Positions 26,900 to 35,915 of a DNA stretch of 64,000 nt are shown piece after piece. A model generated the notes under the pieces. It had not been told where the DNA came from, made no database searches, and worked only from the letters and a program-made list of their open reading frames with translations. The translations under genes were made by a program, and so were the position numbers. Within the stretch, counting starts at the first letter, position 1. The number at the start of each line of letters is the position of its first letter. The DNA is from Pseudophaeobacter arcticus DSM 23566 (GTDB lineage: Bacteria; Pseudomonadota; Alphaproteobacteria; Rhodobacterales; Rhodobacteraceae). Location of the stretch: the NCBI RefSeq assembly GCF_000473205.1, contig NZ_AXBF01000004.1, positions 62,001 through 126,000 on the forward strand. The letters are read 5' to 3'.

Positions 26900-27213
26900 C
26901 CTACCACGTCGACCACCAGGTTTTGCCCACTCCCAAAGAGCACTGGGCCAAGCTGATCGAGGCCTTCCAGCCACGCCATCCCAAGCTCGCCGAGCTGATG
27001 CTTTGCGCTGAAGACGACGTGCTGGCCTACAAGACTTTTCCGCAGGCTCACTGGCGGCAAATCCACTCTACCAACCCGCTCACCGCCGATCCGCCATCAC
27101 CATCCGATACCACAGACTGGAAGCTTTCGACGCCTGGAACCTCGCCGCAGGTCTCGCCTGATTGGCCAAAAGGTTCGGCTATTTTAACCTCAAACTGTTA
27201 ACGTGACATCACC
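26900..27213 (+). pseudogene. Transposase C-terminal scraps (IS256-like, then a second IS end)
   Basis: PKEHWAKLIEAFQPRHPKLA and DVLAYKTFPQAHWRQIHSTN (to about 27083) are the C-terminal region of an IS256-type transposase. A different frame then gives TIRYHRLEAFDAWNLAAGLA and a stop at 27161, followed by the terminal sequence GTTAACGTGACATCACC (27197-27213). That end is nearly the same as the right end of the small element at 48187-48425. Both pieces are non-functional. Confidence 0.55.
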
Positions 27214-27489
27214 GCAACGGCGGCTTCCATCATGTTCGTTTGATCACTCAGATCCGCAGCCACGGTGCTGCCGTCTTGCAGGGTCAAGGGTACATTCATC
27301 GGCGGGCCCCTTAAGCTCCGTGCCAGCATCCAGGGAGCAGACGTTGCTGTCACCGTTTGCAGAATGAGGGTGATACCGCCACCGAAGGCAGACTTCACAA
27401 CGAGTGGATTGTCTGGGTCGAAGAGCGGGCTCTTGCGTTCGATCCGTTCCAGCCGAGTGCTGAGTGACGGCGGCGTATGGAGCGCAAAA

Positions 27490-27662
27490 AGGATTGCCAC
27501 AAATCCGACCCCCCGCCAGATACCACGCACCATAACCGCCAAAAAGCTCTTACAGCAGGAACAGCAAAAGCGCGCTTGTGACCGGGCCGAGAAAATTGCC
27601 CAGACCGCCGACAAGGACCATGAACAGCAACAAGACTGGCCAGTTGACGCCAAAGGCAAATC
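27490..27662 (-). pseudogene. Possible LivM-type ABC permease remnant
   Basis: The minus strand reads FAFGVNWPVLLLFMVLVGGL then GNFLGPVTSALLLFLL, as in the last membrane segments of branched-chain amino-acid permeases. A TAA follows (27553-27551), then ELFGGYGAWYL. It has no start and a premature stop, and downstream frames are disordered. The identification is tentative. Confidence 0.35.
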
Positions 27663-27680
27663 GCGGCTGACAAGCAAGAG

Positions 27681-28598
27681 CTACTCCGGCTGGTCCTGTT
27701 CAACCTGGCCCGCCGCCGTGGCGTGCAATTGCCGGCGCAACCACTCCAGTGCCGTGTCGTGACTGCGCATTGCGTGCCATTGGACATGCTGCTCAAGTGG
27801 CGGCAGGTTGATAGGTGGCTTGACCAGCGCCAGTCCGCCAGCCTGGGCTACTTTTCTGGCAAGCCGCTGTTGCAGGATTGCTACCCGATCCGTTCCACGC
27901 ACCAGATCAGGCAGCGACATGAAGGAAAAGGTGCTGACAGCGATCTTAAGCTTGATGCCCAGTGCTTCGAGTTCGCGGTCGACAAAGCTTTGCCCCGGCG
28001 AAGGCGGCCGCATCAGAACGTGATCCATTGCCAGAAATCTGTCCTCGTCCATATCCCGCGCCGCAGGATTGTCCGCATCCATCACACAGACAAAAGGATC
28101 ACGTAGCAGGAATTCGGATGGGTGATCAGCAGAACAAAGGTGGGCAGGCGCAATCAGAAAATCGGCATCACCCCGTTCAAGCTGAAGCTTGGGCAGCAAG
28201 ACCTGTGGTTTGAAATCCAACCGGATATGTGGTGCCGCCTGTGCAAGGCTGCGTGTAAAGGCAGGCATCAGCGTGTGCAGGGAGTAATCCGACACCATCA
28301 TCGCAAACCCCCTGGTCGACGTGGCCGGAACAAAATCGGGCGCAGTCACCGCCGCGTCGATGCGCACCAATATGTCACGCACCGGATCCACCAGTGTTTC
28401 GGCGCGCGGCGTCAATTCCATGCGCCGCCCGATCTGAACCAGCAAGGGATCGTCGAAATACTGCCGCAGCCGGTTCAGCGCATTTGACATCGCTGATTGG
28501 GTGATCGACAGCTCCTCCGCTGCGCGGCTGACACTTTTTAATTGGACCAGCTTGTCGAAGGCCGCCAGCAGATTGAGGTCGAGATTGCGAAACCGCAT
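27681..28598 (-). CDS. LysR-family regulator (NodD-like) of the catabolic cluster
   Basis: The 305-residue protein starts at MRFRNLDLNLLAAFDKLVQL. The HTH is at 20-40 (SVSRAAEELSITQSAMSNAL) and a NodD-type long recognition region follows (RLRQYFDDPLLVQIGRRMELTPRA). The effector domain covers about 90-300. It is divergent from the outer-membrane gene and lies upstream of the catabolic operon. A 36-bp sequence upstream of its start recurs before the catabolic operon (30058), which makes it the likely activator of both units. The inducer is unknown. Confidence 0.92.
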   Translation of the reverse strand: MRFRNLDLNLLAAFDKLVQLKSVSRAAEELSITQSAMSNALNRLRQYFDDPLLVQIGRRMELTPRAETLVDPVRDILVRIDAAVTAPDFVPATSTRGFAMMVSDYSLHTLMPAFTRSLAQAAPHIRLDFKPQVLLPKLQLERGDADFLIAPAHLCSADHPSEFLLRDPFVCVMDADNPAARDMDEDRFLAMDHVLMRPPSPGQSFVDRELEALGIKLKIAVSTFSFMSLPDLVRGTDRVAILQQRLARKVAQAGGLALVKPPINLPPLEQHVQWHAMRSHDTALEWLRRQLHATAAGQVEQDQPE

Positions 28599-28617
28599 AG
28601 GGCTGATCCAGTTATTT

Positions 28618-28654
28618 TGTGAATACTTATCATAGATTATTTCAATTTTTTGAA
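28618..28654. promoter_or_regulatory. Candidate LysR operator, copy A
   Basis: TTGTGAATACTTA, 12 variable bases, TTCAATTTTTT, then AAT. The same block with the same spacing occurs at 30058-30094. Located between the LysR gene and the outer-membrane gene. Confidence 0.72.
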
Positions 28655-28826
28655 TATCTGGCAAGCCAGTAGTCTCTCTCAATGCATCGCATCTGAACCA
28701 ACTGCTTCACAGCACATGTCGGGCGCATGTGGTGCCCGAGACGTTGGGAGAACACCCGCGACCCGATCCGGGGAAGCGGAGCGGCGCCACTGTGCCGTTG
28801 CAAAAATCTAATAGGTGGAGGGAAAT

Positions 28827-29921
28827 ATGAAGATATCGAAAACAAGGCATCTGGGGGTGCTGGCCTGTTGTCTGGGTGCAGGGGCCGCATTGGCCCAGGA
28901 CGGCCCGCCACCGGGCATGCCACAGCTGCCGCCCGGCGTGATGGCGCAGATCAATCTTGGCAAGGCCGGTCTGCTAGGCTCGTTCTATTCGAATGAACAA
29001 TGGGGCACCACGCAGGGCCGCATCGGCCAGTCACGCTTTACCATTGGCACGGCGACGGCCCCCTTTGCCAGCACCACCGGCTATAAAGACGGCTCTACCG
29101 ATTTGGTGCTGCCGCTCTCGGCGCTCAAGGCCTTGCCAGATGGGAAATCCTATCTGCGGTTTGGCGTGATGTACGTCAAGCCGAATGGCGCGAACAACCA
29201 GGTCGAGGTGGATGGCAACAACCCCAGCGTCAGCGTGCAATACATGACCTTTCCAAACCCGAACACAATGCTGAGTTTTGGTGTCTTTGCCGAACATACG
29301 GATGTGCGCGATGTCGTCTCTGGCGCTATGGCCCCGCGCGACGGCTATGGCATTCGCGCTGACCTGTTGCACAAGTTTAACGACAGCTGGGGCATCTCGG
29401 TGCGGGGCGAATACTCCTGGGGTGAAACCGATCTTCAGATCCCCGCCATCGGGTATCAGCATGTGCAGGGTGATGACCGGTTTTACACGCAGGTCGAATT
29501 GATCGGATCTTATGACAGCAGCAGCTTTTCGGCGGTGCCACAGGGCTGGTCGCTGCACCCGACCTTTGGCATCAATTTCCAGCGCAACTTTTTGGAAGCC
29601 ACGGCCGACAGTTTTGGCGCGGTGTCTTCTGGACTGGTGGGCGACACGGAAGATTACGGCATGGTCTGGGCCAGCCTCGGGCTGGAGCAAATGGTGGCAC
29701 CGGGGCAGTGGGGGTTCAATGCCTCGCTCGGGGTCGAGCATGAATATGTTAACGATCTCGACGCATTTGTTGATGAAAGCACCTATATCGTGGGCTCTGT
29801 TGGTGCCTCGATGAGAACACGATCGGGTCAGCAAGTGGTCGTGGGCTATACGCGCCACCAGGGCGTGAATGGCAACCGCTGGAACCAGACTCTGCTGGCT
29901 TCGCTGAATTTTTCATTCTGA
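28827..29921 (+). CDS. Outer-membrane beta-barrel protein (putative substrate channel)
   Basis: The 364-residue protein has a signal peptide (MKISKTRHLGVLACCLGAGA, cleavage after AQ) and many alternating amphipathic strands. It ends in the outer-membrane C-terminal Phe signature (SLNFSF). The fold is likely a 12-14-stranded barrel, and transporters of this kind often serve aromatic or hydrophobic substrates. It begins after a strong GGAGGGAAAT site, precedes the catabolic operon, and ends at a hairpin. Its role in substrate uptake is inferred from position and operator sharing. Confidence 0.78.
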   Translation: MKISKTRHLGVLACCLGAGAALAQDGPPPGMPQLPPGVMAQINLGKAGLLGSFYSNEQWGTTQGRIGQSRFTIGTATAPFASTTGYKDGSTDLVLPLSALKALPDGKSYLRFGVMYVKPNGANNQVEVDGNNPSVSVQYMTFPNPNTMLSFGVFAEHTDVRDVVSGAMAPRDGYGIRADLLHKFNDSWGISVRGEYSWGETDLQIPAIGYQHVQGDDRFYTQVELIGSYDSSSFSAVPQGWSLHPTFGINFQRNFLEATADSFGAVSSGLVGDTEDYGMVWASLGLEQMVAPGQWGFNASLGVEHEYVNDLDAFVDESTYIVGSVGASMRTRSGQQVVVGYTRHQGVNGNRWNQTLLASLNFSF

Positions 29922-29929
29922 ACGATCAA

Positions 29930-29963
29930 CCCCTGCGGGACTTTGTGAAAGGTCCGGCAGGGG
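29930..29963 (+). terminator. Hairpin after the outer-membrane protein gene
   Basis: CCCCTGC (29930-29936) pairs with GCAGGGG (29957-29963) and the inner GGACTTT/AAAGGTCC extends the stem. There is no clear T-run, so it may attenuate rather than terminate. Confidence 0.5.
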
Positions 29964-30057
29964 ACGGCCGCAACGTGTCAGCGGAAAACTTTGTAAATTC
30001 AACAAACCATCTGGACAACGGGTGGCCGCGGTTACCCGCCCTCAAACTCATTGATCT

Positions 30058-30094
30058 TGTGAATACTTAGAACAAAAAACTTCAATTTTTTAAA
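30058..30094. promoter_or_regulatory. Candidate LysR operator, copy B
   Basis: It shares TTGTGAATACTTA-N12-TTCAATTTTTT-N-AAT with the site at 28618 and is located about 60-90 bp upstream of the catabolic operon start. Confidence 0.72.
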
Positions 30095-30149
30095 TGCCTA
30101 CAAAGCAGATAATCTGTTCAAGCGTCGCCATATAGGGAGGTTTTGCCGC

Positions 30150-31307
30150 GTGTTTCGCTATTTTCCAACGAATTATGTCTGGGACCTGTCGGTCAACCTG
30201 TCGATCGAAATGGGTGCACGCATGGGCGAAATCGCCGCAATGTGCGAACCGCTGGCCGAGGCCGCCAAGGCCCCCGATGCGGCTGGGACAGCCGCGTTCC
30301 GCGAGAGCTGGGTCAAGATGGCCGACACGCTGACCGAGCTGGCCACAGAGGACGAGGCGCGCGGGCGCACGATTTCGGCGGGGGTGAAACACCTGCGTGC
30401 GGCCAATTACATGCTGACTGCCGAGCGGCTTCAGGGCCACGGGTCCGACGGGCGGCTGGCGCTGTACCGGCGTATGTTGGCGGCGTTCTATCGCGGCCTG
30501 TCGATGACCCACACGGGCGCGCAGCGGGTCGTGATTCCTTACGAGGGTCAGCAGCTTTCGGCGATCTGGATTCCGGCTGAAGGGGTCACGGGGCCGCAGC
30601 CGGTTCTGGTGCAGGTCAACGGGCTGGATAGCGTCAAGGAAATGAAATACCTCGTCGGGCCGCCGAACTGGTTGGCCACGCGCGGGGTGGCCTCGCTGAT
30701 CGTCGATCAGCCCGGCACCGGCGAGGCGCTGAGGCTGCATGATATCAAGGCGCGCTTTGACAGCGAGCACTGGGCCAGCAAGGTCGTCGACTGGCTGGAG
30801 GCCCGTCCCGACGTGAACCCCAAGCGTATTGGTATGGAGGGCGTCAGCCTTGGCGGCTACTTCTGCCCCCGCGCGGTGGCGTTTGAGCCGCGCTTTGCCT
30901 GTGGCGTCGCCTGGGGCGGCAACCACGATTGGCGCGATGTGCAAAAACGCCGGCTGGAGCGCGAGGGCGATTTCCCCGTTCCGCATTACTGGGATCATGT
31001 CTGCTGGGTCTGGGGCGCACGCGATGTCGATCATTTCATGGAGAGCGCCGAGAACGTCCACCTCGACGGAGTACTCGATCGCATCCAGGTCCCGTTCCTT
31101 GTGACCCACGGTGCCAAGGACAGCCAGATCCCACTGAAATGGGCCGAACGCACCTATGAACAACTGATCAACAGCCCGCGCCGCGAGCTGAAAATCTTCG
31201 ACGACCGCACCGGCGGTGCGCAGCACGCCAGCTGCGACAATGCTGCCAATGCAGGCGCCTACATCATGGATTGGGTTGCCGAAGTGCTCGGCGGCCACAC
31301 CGCATAA
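30150..31307 (+). CDS. Alpha/beta hydrolase, dihydroxypseudooxynicotine-hydrolase/Ayg1-like C-C hydrolase
   Basis: The 385-residue enzyme starts with GTG after GGGAGG. It has a helical N-terminal lid region (1-130) and an alpha/beta core with nucleophile elbow GVSLGGY (Ser near 234), oxyanion region VQVNGLDS, and late acid/His in THGAKDSQIP and the QHASCDN segment. The arrangement resembles 2,6-dihydroxypseudooxynicotine hydrolase and fungal Ayg1-type enzymes, which cleave C-C bonds beside a carbonyl. As first gene of the operon it probably cleaves a ring-fission product or diketone. The true substrate is unknown. Confidence 0.8.
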   Translation: MFRYFPTNYVWDLSVNLSIEMGARMGEIAAMCEPLAEAAKAPDAAGTAAFRESWVKMADTLTELATEDEARGRTISAGVKHLRAANYMLTAERLQGHGSDGRLALYRRMLAAFYRGLSMTHTGAQRVVIPYEGQQLSAIWIPAEGVTGPQPVLVQVNGLDSVKEMKYLVGPPNWLATRGVASLIVDQPGTGEALRLHDIKARFDSEHWASKVVDWLEARPDVNPKRIGMEGVSLGGYFCPRAVAFEPRFACGVAWGGNHDWRDVQKRRLEREGDFPVPHYWDHVCWVWGARDVDHFMESAENVHLDGVLDRIQVPFLVTHGAKDSQIPLKWAERTYEQLINSPRRELKIFDDRTGGAQHASCDNAANAGAYIMDWVAEVLGGHTA

Positions 31308-31323
31308 AGGGAGGGAGACCCCA

Positions 31324-32286
31324 ATGAATATCATCGGACCCGACGCGCTGGTTTTTGGCGTCGACGACATTGCCGCCTGTACCGAGTTTTTGACTGAATT
31401 CGGGCTCAAGCCGATTGACGTGACCGACAAGGGCGGATTCTTTGAGGCGCTCGATGGCACCGGCATTGAAATCCGGCATCGTGACGACCCTTCGCTGCCC
31501 ACGCCGCTGCCGACCCCCACGATGCTGCGCCAGCAGATTTATGGCGTGCAAAGCACGGCAGATCTCGACGCCATCGAGGCAGAGCTCAGCAAGGACCGCC
31601 GTGTCACGCGGCTGGCTGATGGATCGTTGGAAACCACGGATGTCTTCGACTTTGCGCTAAAGTTTCAAGTCACCAAACGGCGCGAACTGGTGATGGAGGC
31701 GGAAAAGATCAACGCCCCCGGCGCCCCGGCGCAGCGCGCCCCGAACGAGCTGGGGATTTACCCCGGTATGCCTGCCGCACCGCGCAGCCTCAGCCACACC
31801 GTGTTGTTCGTGCCCGATCAGCAGAAAGGGGCCGAATGGTATGTCGAGCGGCTTGGCTTTGTGATCACCGATATACTGGTGCCCGCCGGTCCGTTCCTGC
31901 GGCCCAAGGCAAATGACGACCACCACACGCTGTTTTTCATCCAGACCCCTGAATACATGAAAGGGATCGAACACCTTGCTTTCCACATGGGCGGCCCAAC
32001 CGAGCTGATGGTGGCGGGCAGCCGTCTGGCCCGCAAGGGGTTCCAAAGCTTCTGGGGGCCGGGGCGGCACAAGTTCGGTTCCAACTGGTTCTGGTACTTC
32101 AACAGCCCGCTTGGCACCCATTTCGAATATGACGCCGACATGGACAAGCACGACGACAGCTGGGTTGCGCGGCAAGCACCGATGAGTCCCCAGGGCACCC
32201 AGATGTTCCTGTTTGAATGGCGCCAGCGCTGGTCGCCCGGCCCCGGTCCCGAGGGCATCACCGAGGGTGAGGACACGCCGGAATAA
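31324..32286 (+). CDS. VOC-family type I extradiol dioxygenase-like protein
   Basis: The 320-residue protein has two vicinal-oxygen-chelate modules. The second holds the expected metal ligands: His in SHTVLFV (near 158), His in EHLAFHMGG (near 220) and Glu in THFEYDADMD (near 270). This supports an Fe(II) ring-cleavage dioxygenase rather than a mere binding protein. It is the second gene of the operon (16-nt gap, strong GGGAGGGAG site). Substrate is inferred to be a hydroxylated aromatic. Confidence 0.82.
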   Translation: MNIIGPDALVFGVDDIAACTEFLTEFGLKPIDVTDKGGFFEALDGTGIEIRHRDDPSLPTPLPTPTMLRQQIYGVQSTADLDAIEAELSKDRRVTRLADGSLETTDVFDFALKFQVTKRRELVMEAEKINAPGAPAQRAPNELGIYPGMPAAPRSLSHTVLFVPDQQKGAEWYVERLGFVITDILVPAGPFLRPKANDDHHTLFFIQTPEYMKGIEHLAFHMGGPTELMVAGSRLARKGFQSFWGPGRHKFGSNWFWYFNSPLGTHFEYDADMDKHDDSWVARQAPMSPQGTQMFLFEWRQRWSPGPGPEGITEGEDTPE

Positions 32287-32313
32287 GCGCCGCAACAAAG
32301 GGGAGGAGAAACC

Positions 32314-33201
32314 TTGGAAAAGTCTTGGAGAAAAGGCCGCCGGGTTGCCATCGTTGGTGGCGGGCCGGGCGGCATTTCAGCGGCGATTGCGTTTCGCACG
32401 GCGGGCTATGACGTGAAGGTGTTTGAACGTTCGGCGAAGCCGCGCCCCTTGGGCGGTGCGGTGATGATCTCGACGCCTGTGATGGAGATTCTACGCTCCT
32501 ACGACATTGATATCGTGAACAACTTCGCCAGTCAGACGGTCACCAATTTCGCCAATCACAAGGGCAAGCCGCGGGTTTCTTTGCCCTTCGTCAAGGAGCT
32601 GGAACTGGCCTCAGGGATTCCCGGCTGGCACTACGGCATCCTGCGCTCGACCACCTGTGACAAGATGATGGAAGTGCTGAATGCCAAGGCCCCCGATACA
32701 ATCGTGGGGAACCACGCCCTTGAGTCCTATGAGGAAACCGAAACCGGTGTGACGCTGCATTTCACCGATGCCAAAAACGTCGAGGCTGACCTGCTGGTCG
32801 GTGCCGATGGCATCCGCTCGGCAGTATCGAAACAGGCCTTTGGCGAACCGGACCTGCTCCATGTCGGGCTGCGGGTCTGGCTGGCCTGGTGCGAAGATGT
32901 GCCGGGTGTCGACCGCGACAATGGCTGGATTCACCATTCGCGCAATGTGCAGGCCAGCTATTTCCCGATGAAACACGAGGGCAAGCCGGGCTTTGAATGG
33001 TGGATCGTCGAACGCTCGGGCCCCAATGCCACGCAGCCGACTGACGTCGAGGCGCATATGCGCAACCTGCCGCGTCCATTGTCGACGCTGCGCGATTTTG
33101 CCTTTGACCACACCGGTATTTTGCAAAAATTCGTCGAGAAAGACTATCGCGCCACGGTGAGCCGCATTTTGCGGGCACTGCCGGAACTGCATGTCGGTTG
33201 A
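32314..33201 (+). CDS. FAD-dependent monooxygenase, C-terminally truncated
   Basis: The start is a TTG at 32314 with a strong GGGAGGAG site. The Rossmann loop VAIVGGGPGGISAAIAF and the DG motif LLVGADGIRSAVSK place it with group A flavin hydroxylases. The protein stops at about 295 residues, before the GD-motif (GDAAHP) and C-terminal helices present in relatives of about 380-400 residues. The Rieske gene starts inside its last codons. An internal deletion that fused the two genes is a likely explanation; activity is doubtful. Confidence 0.8.
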   Translation: MEKSWRKGRRVAIVGGGPGGISAAIAFRTAGYDVKVFERSAKPRPLGGAVMISTPVMEILRSYDIDIVNNFASQTVTNFANHKGKPRVSLPFVKELELASGIPGWHYGILRSTTCDKMMEVLNAKAPDTIVGNHALESYEETETGVTLHFTDAKNVEADLLVGADGIRSAVSKQAFGEPDLLHVGLRVWLAWCEDVPGVDRDNGWIHHSRNVQASYFPMKHEGKPGFEWWIVERSGPNATQPTDVEAHMRNLPRPLSTLRDFAFDHTGILQKFVEKDYRATVSRILRALPELHVG

Positions 33202-33562
33202 GGTAACATTGCCGCTGCTGTGCGGCGCCAAGGACGTAGCCGAGGGGCAGACCCTTGGCTGCACCGTGCCCGGCCAACGGCGCAAGGTGATTGTGATGCG
33301 CCATCGCGGTGCGCTGCATGGCTGGCTGGACGCCTGCCCGCATTATGCGGGCGGCACGCCAATGGCCTGGAAGAATAACGAATATCTGAACGGTGCGGGC
33401 ACACATCTGACCTGCCATGCCCATGGTGCGCTGTTCGATCCAGAAACCGGGGAATGTGTGGCGGGGGCCTGTCTGGGCAAGCGCCTGACAAGGGTTGAGT
33501 TGCGCCTTGATGCCGACGGAACGGTCCGTCTGGCCAAGGCGCTGGAGGGAGGAAAATCATGA
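33191..33562 (+). CDS. Rieske 2Fe-2S ferredoxin-like protein
   Basis: The 123-residue protein carries both Rieske ligand pairs: C-P-H in DACPHYAGGTP and C-H-A-H in LTCHAHGALFDPETGECV. It is small and soluble with no catalytic domain, so it is an electron carrier, or the short Rieske protein that accompanies oxygenases. Its start has no clear ribosome site and lies within the truncated monooxygenase frame (11-nt overlap), implying translational coupling. It overlaps the next monooxygenase start by 4 nt. Confidence 0.87.
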   Translation: MSVEVTLPLLCGAKDVAEGQTLGCTVPGQRRKVIVMRHRGALHGWLDACPHYAGGTPMAWKNNEYLNGAGTHLTCHAHGALFDPETGECVAGACLGKRLTRVELRLDADGTVRLAKALEGGKS

Positions 33563-34680
33563 CTTCAGAAGTAAAAAAGGTGCTGGTGATCGGCGGCGGG
33601 TTTTCGGGAATGGTCGCTGCGATCTGCCTGCAACAGCGCGGCGTTGCGGTTGATCTGGTCGAAATCGACAAGGACTGGCGCACCTATGGTGCCGGGATCA
33701 GCCTGCACGGCGCGACCTACCGGCTGCTTGGCCAGTTGGGGCTGATGGAGGCCTACCACAAGATCGGCGGCACCTGTGACGGTGTACACATGCGCGGCCC
33801 GCAGGATCAGATACTGGCACAAATCCCCACACCTCCGCTGGGCCCCAACTTGCCCGGCAACGGCGCTGTAATGCGCCCGGCGCTCGCCAAAATTCTTGCC
33901 GAAAAGGTCCGCGCCGAAGGGGTGGAAGTGCGGTTGGGCGTAACCTTCGCCAATATTGACCAGCACAGCGGTGATGTGGAATTTACCGATGGCACCGCCG
34001 ACACCTATGATCTGATCGTGGGAGCCGATGGCTTTGCCTCGGCGGTGCGCGCCGCGCTCTACGCCGATGCCCCCGCACCGCAATATGTCGGACAGGCCGT
34101 CTGGCGCGCGCTCGTGCCGCGCCCTGCCGAAATCCCGACGCTGACCATGTGGATGGGGCCAAAGCTGAAGGCGGGGATCAACCATGTGTCCGATAGCCAG
34201 AGCTATCTGTTCCTGACCGAGGACAAGCCGGTCAACGAATGGGTGTCAGACGAGGCGCTTTTGCCGGAGATCAAGGCGCTGCTCGCTAAATTCCCCTCGC
34301 CGGTGCTGACCCGCCTGGCCGAGGGGCTGAGCGAGGACAGCAAGATCAACTATCGCCCGCTTGAGAACATGATGCTGCCGCGGCCCTGGTCGCGCGGGCG
34401 TGTTGTGCTGATCGGCGATGCTGTCCACGCCACCACGCCGCATATGGCCGCGGGCGCCCTGCTGGGCATGGAGGACGGGCTGGTCCTGGCCGAAGCGGTG
34501 GCAAGCAATGACGCCCGTGACGCCGCGTTGGCCGCCTTTGAAGAGCGCCGATACGAGCGCTGCCGCATGGTGGTCGAAAACTCTGCCCGACTGGCCGAGA
34601 TCGAAGTCACCGGCGGCGATCACGCAGAACATGTCCAGCTCATGGGAAAAACGCAGGGGGCGCTCGCACAGCCGATCTGA
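33559..34680 (+). CDS. FAD-dependent aromatic-ring-type monooxygenase (complete)
   Basis: The 373-residue flavoprotein has all three group A signatures: GGGFSGMVAAICLQQRG at residue 11, DLIVGADGFASAVR near 152, and GDAVHATTPHMAAGALLGMED near 288. These enzymes use NAD(P)H and oxygen to hydroxylate aromatic rings. The gene overlaps the Rieske stop by ATGA and follows GGAGGAAA. In this operon it likely prepares the ring for the extradiol dioxygenase. Confidence 0.9.
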   Translation: MTSEVKKVLVIGGGFSGMVAAICLQQRGVAVDLVEIDKDWRTYGAGISLHGATYRLLGQLGLMEAYHKIGGTCDGVHMRGPQDQILAQIPTPPLGPNLPGNGAVMRPALAKILAEKVRAEGVEVRLGVTFANIDQHSGDVEFTDGTADTYDLIVGADGFASAVRAALYADAPAPQYVGQAVWRALVPRPAEIPTLTMWMGPKLKAGINHVSDSQSYLFLTEDKPVNEWVSDEALLPEIKALLAKFPSPVLTRLAEGLSEDSKINYRPLENMMLPRPWSRGRVVLIGDAVHATTPHMAAGALLGMEDGLVLAEAVASNDARDAALAAFEERRYERCRMVVENSARLAEIEVTGGDHAEHVQLMGKTQGALAQPI

Positions 34681-34708
34681 AGCAACGGAATTTTGGGAGG
34701 AAAGACCG

Positions 34709-35854
34709 ATGACGACAACGGAAAAATGGCCTGGGCGCGTCGCGCTCATGGTTGGACATTGCGCGGGAATGGTGGACCTGGTGGCCCTGCCTGTCTGGGT
34801 GGGCGCACTGATTTCTTTCTACGGGTTTGACCCGCAACAGGCGGGCGGGTTGGTCAGCCTGTTCCTGATCGGAGCGGTGGCAGCGAGCCTGTATTTCGCG
34901 CCCCGTTTCAACCGGCTCAACCGCCGACTGGTCGCCGCTTTGGGCTTTGGCGGTGCGGCCTTGGCCTTTGGTATGGCCTCTCTGCAAACGGGTTTTGCGG
35001 CGATGGCAATCTGCCATGCAGCGGCCGGGTTGGCCGTCGGTTCGGCCCTTTCGGTCACGCACGGCACCATCGGTCGCGCCGCCAATCCGCACCGGATGTT
35101 TGCAATGGTCGGTCTGGCGCTAGGCATCTTTGCCATCGGTTTCATGGGGGCAACGCCGAACCTTGTTGCAGCCCTGGGCGGTGCCGTGCTGTTCAAGGTC
35201 TTCGCAGGGGTGATGGCTGTCGCTGCCATTGTCAGCGCCCTGCTGTTTCCGCTGCCGGATCACGAACAGGGAACGGAGTTCGACATCGCCCATCCCAGGC
35301 TGAGCGGCGCTGTCTGGGCCGGCATGATCGGCGTCGGGTTGATGGGGGTGAACCAAGCCATGGTGTTCAGTTTCTTTGAACGCATCGGCGCGGATCGCGG
35401 CTATGGGGTTGAAACCATCGCGATCATTCTCGTTGCGGTTGGTTTTGTCAACTTGATCGCGCCACCTCTGGCGGTCTTTCTCGAACGCCGGATCGGGGCA
35501 CAACGAGTGGTCATGACCGGACCAGCGGTGCAAGCGGTGCTGGCGCTGGTCATCACCACGGTTGTCGCCTTTCCGGCCTATGCAGGCGCGGGGTCTGTCT
35601 TTGTGTTCGTGATGATCTTCACCCACACTTTCGCTTTTGGGCTGCTATCGCGGCTTGATCCCAGCGGGCGGGCCCTGGCGGCAACGCCGGCCATGCTGAT
35701 GATTGGTGCGGCCGTTGGCCCGATCCTTGGCGGTACGCTGGTGAAGTTCTCTGGCTATCCCGCCATCGGTGTCGCGGTGGTGATCTGCGCAAGCCTCGCA
35801 ATCGTATCGTTTAGCCGGGCGCGGCTTCAGCCAGTGGATGCCGTAACACCTTGA
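34709..35854 (+). CDS. MFS transporter (12 membrane segments)
   Basis: The 381-residue membrane protein has about twelve hydrophobic helices starting VALMVGHCAGMVDLVALPVW. The cytoplasmic loop FAPRFNRLNRRL occupies the position of the MFS A motif. It follows the flavin monooxygenase by 28 nt with a good GGGAGG site and is the last intact gene of the catabolic unit, so it likely imports the substrate or exports an intermediate. Confidence 0.87.
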   Translation: MTTTEKWPGRVALMVGHCAGMVDLVALPVWVGALISFYGFDPQQAGGLVSLFLIGAVAASLYFAPRFNRLNRRLVAALGFGGAALAFGMASLQTGFAAMAICHAAAGLAVGSALSVTHGTIGRAANPHRMFAMVGLALGIFAIGFMGATPNLVAALGGAVLFKVFAGVMAVAAIVSALLFPLPDHEQGTEFDIAHPRLSGAVWAGMIGVGLMGVNQAMVFSFFERIGADRGYGVETIAIILVAVGFVNLIAPPLAVFLERRIGAQRVVMTGPAVQAVLALVITTVVAFPAYAGAGSVFVFVMIFTHTFAFGLLSRLDPSGRALAATPAMLMIGAAVGPILGGTLVKFSGYPAIGVAVVICASLAIVSFSRARLQPVDAVTP

Positions 35855-35873
35855 CCAAACAGCAGATCACAGC

Positions 35874-35904
35874 GCGCGCCCGAAGCTTTTCGCCTCGGGC
35901 GCGC
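35874..35904. terminator. Strong hairpin between convergent genes
   Basis: GCGCGCCCGA pairs with TCGGGCGCGC around an 11-nt loop. It sits between the MFS stop and the stop of the convergent FAH remnant. No T-run follows on either side. Confidence 0.5.
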
Positions 35905-35915
35905 GGGCGTTTGAT

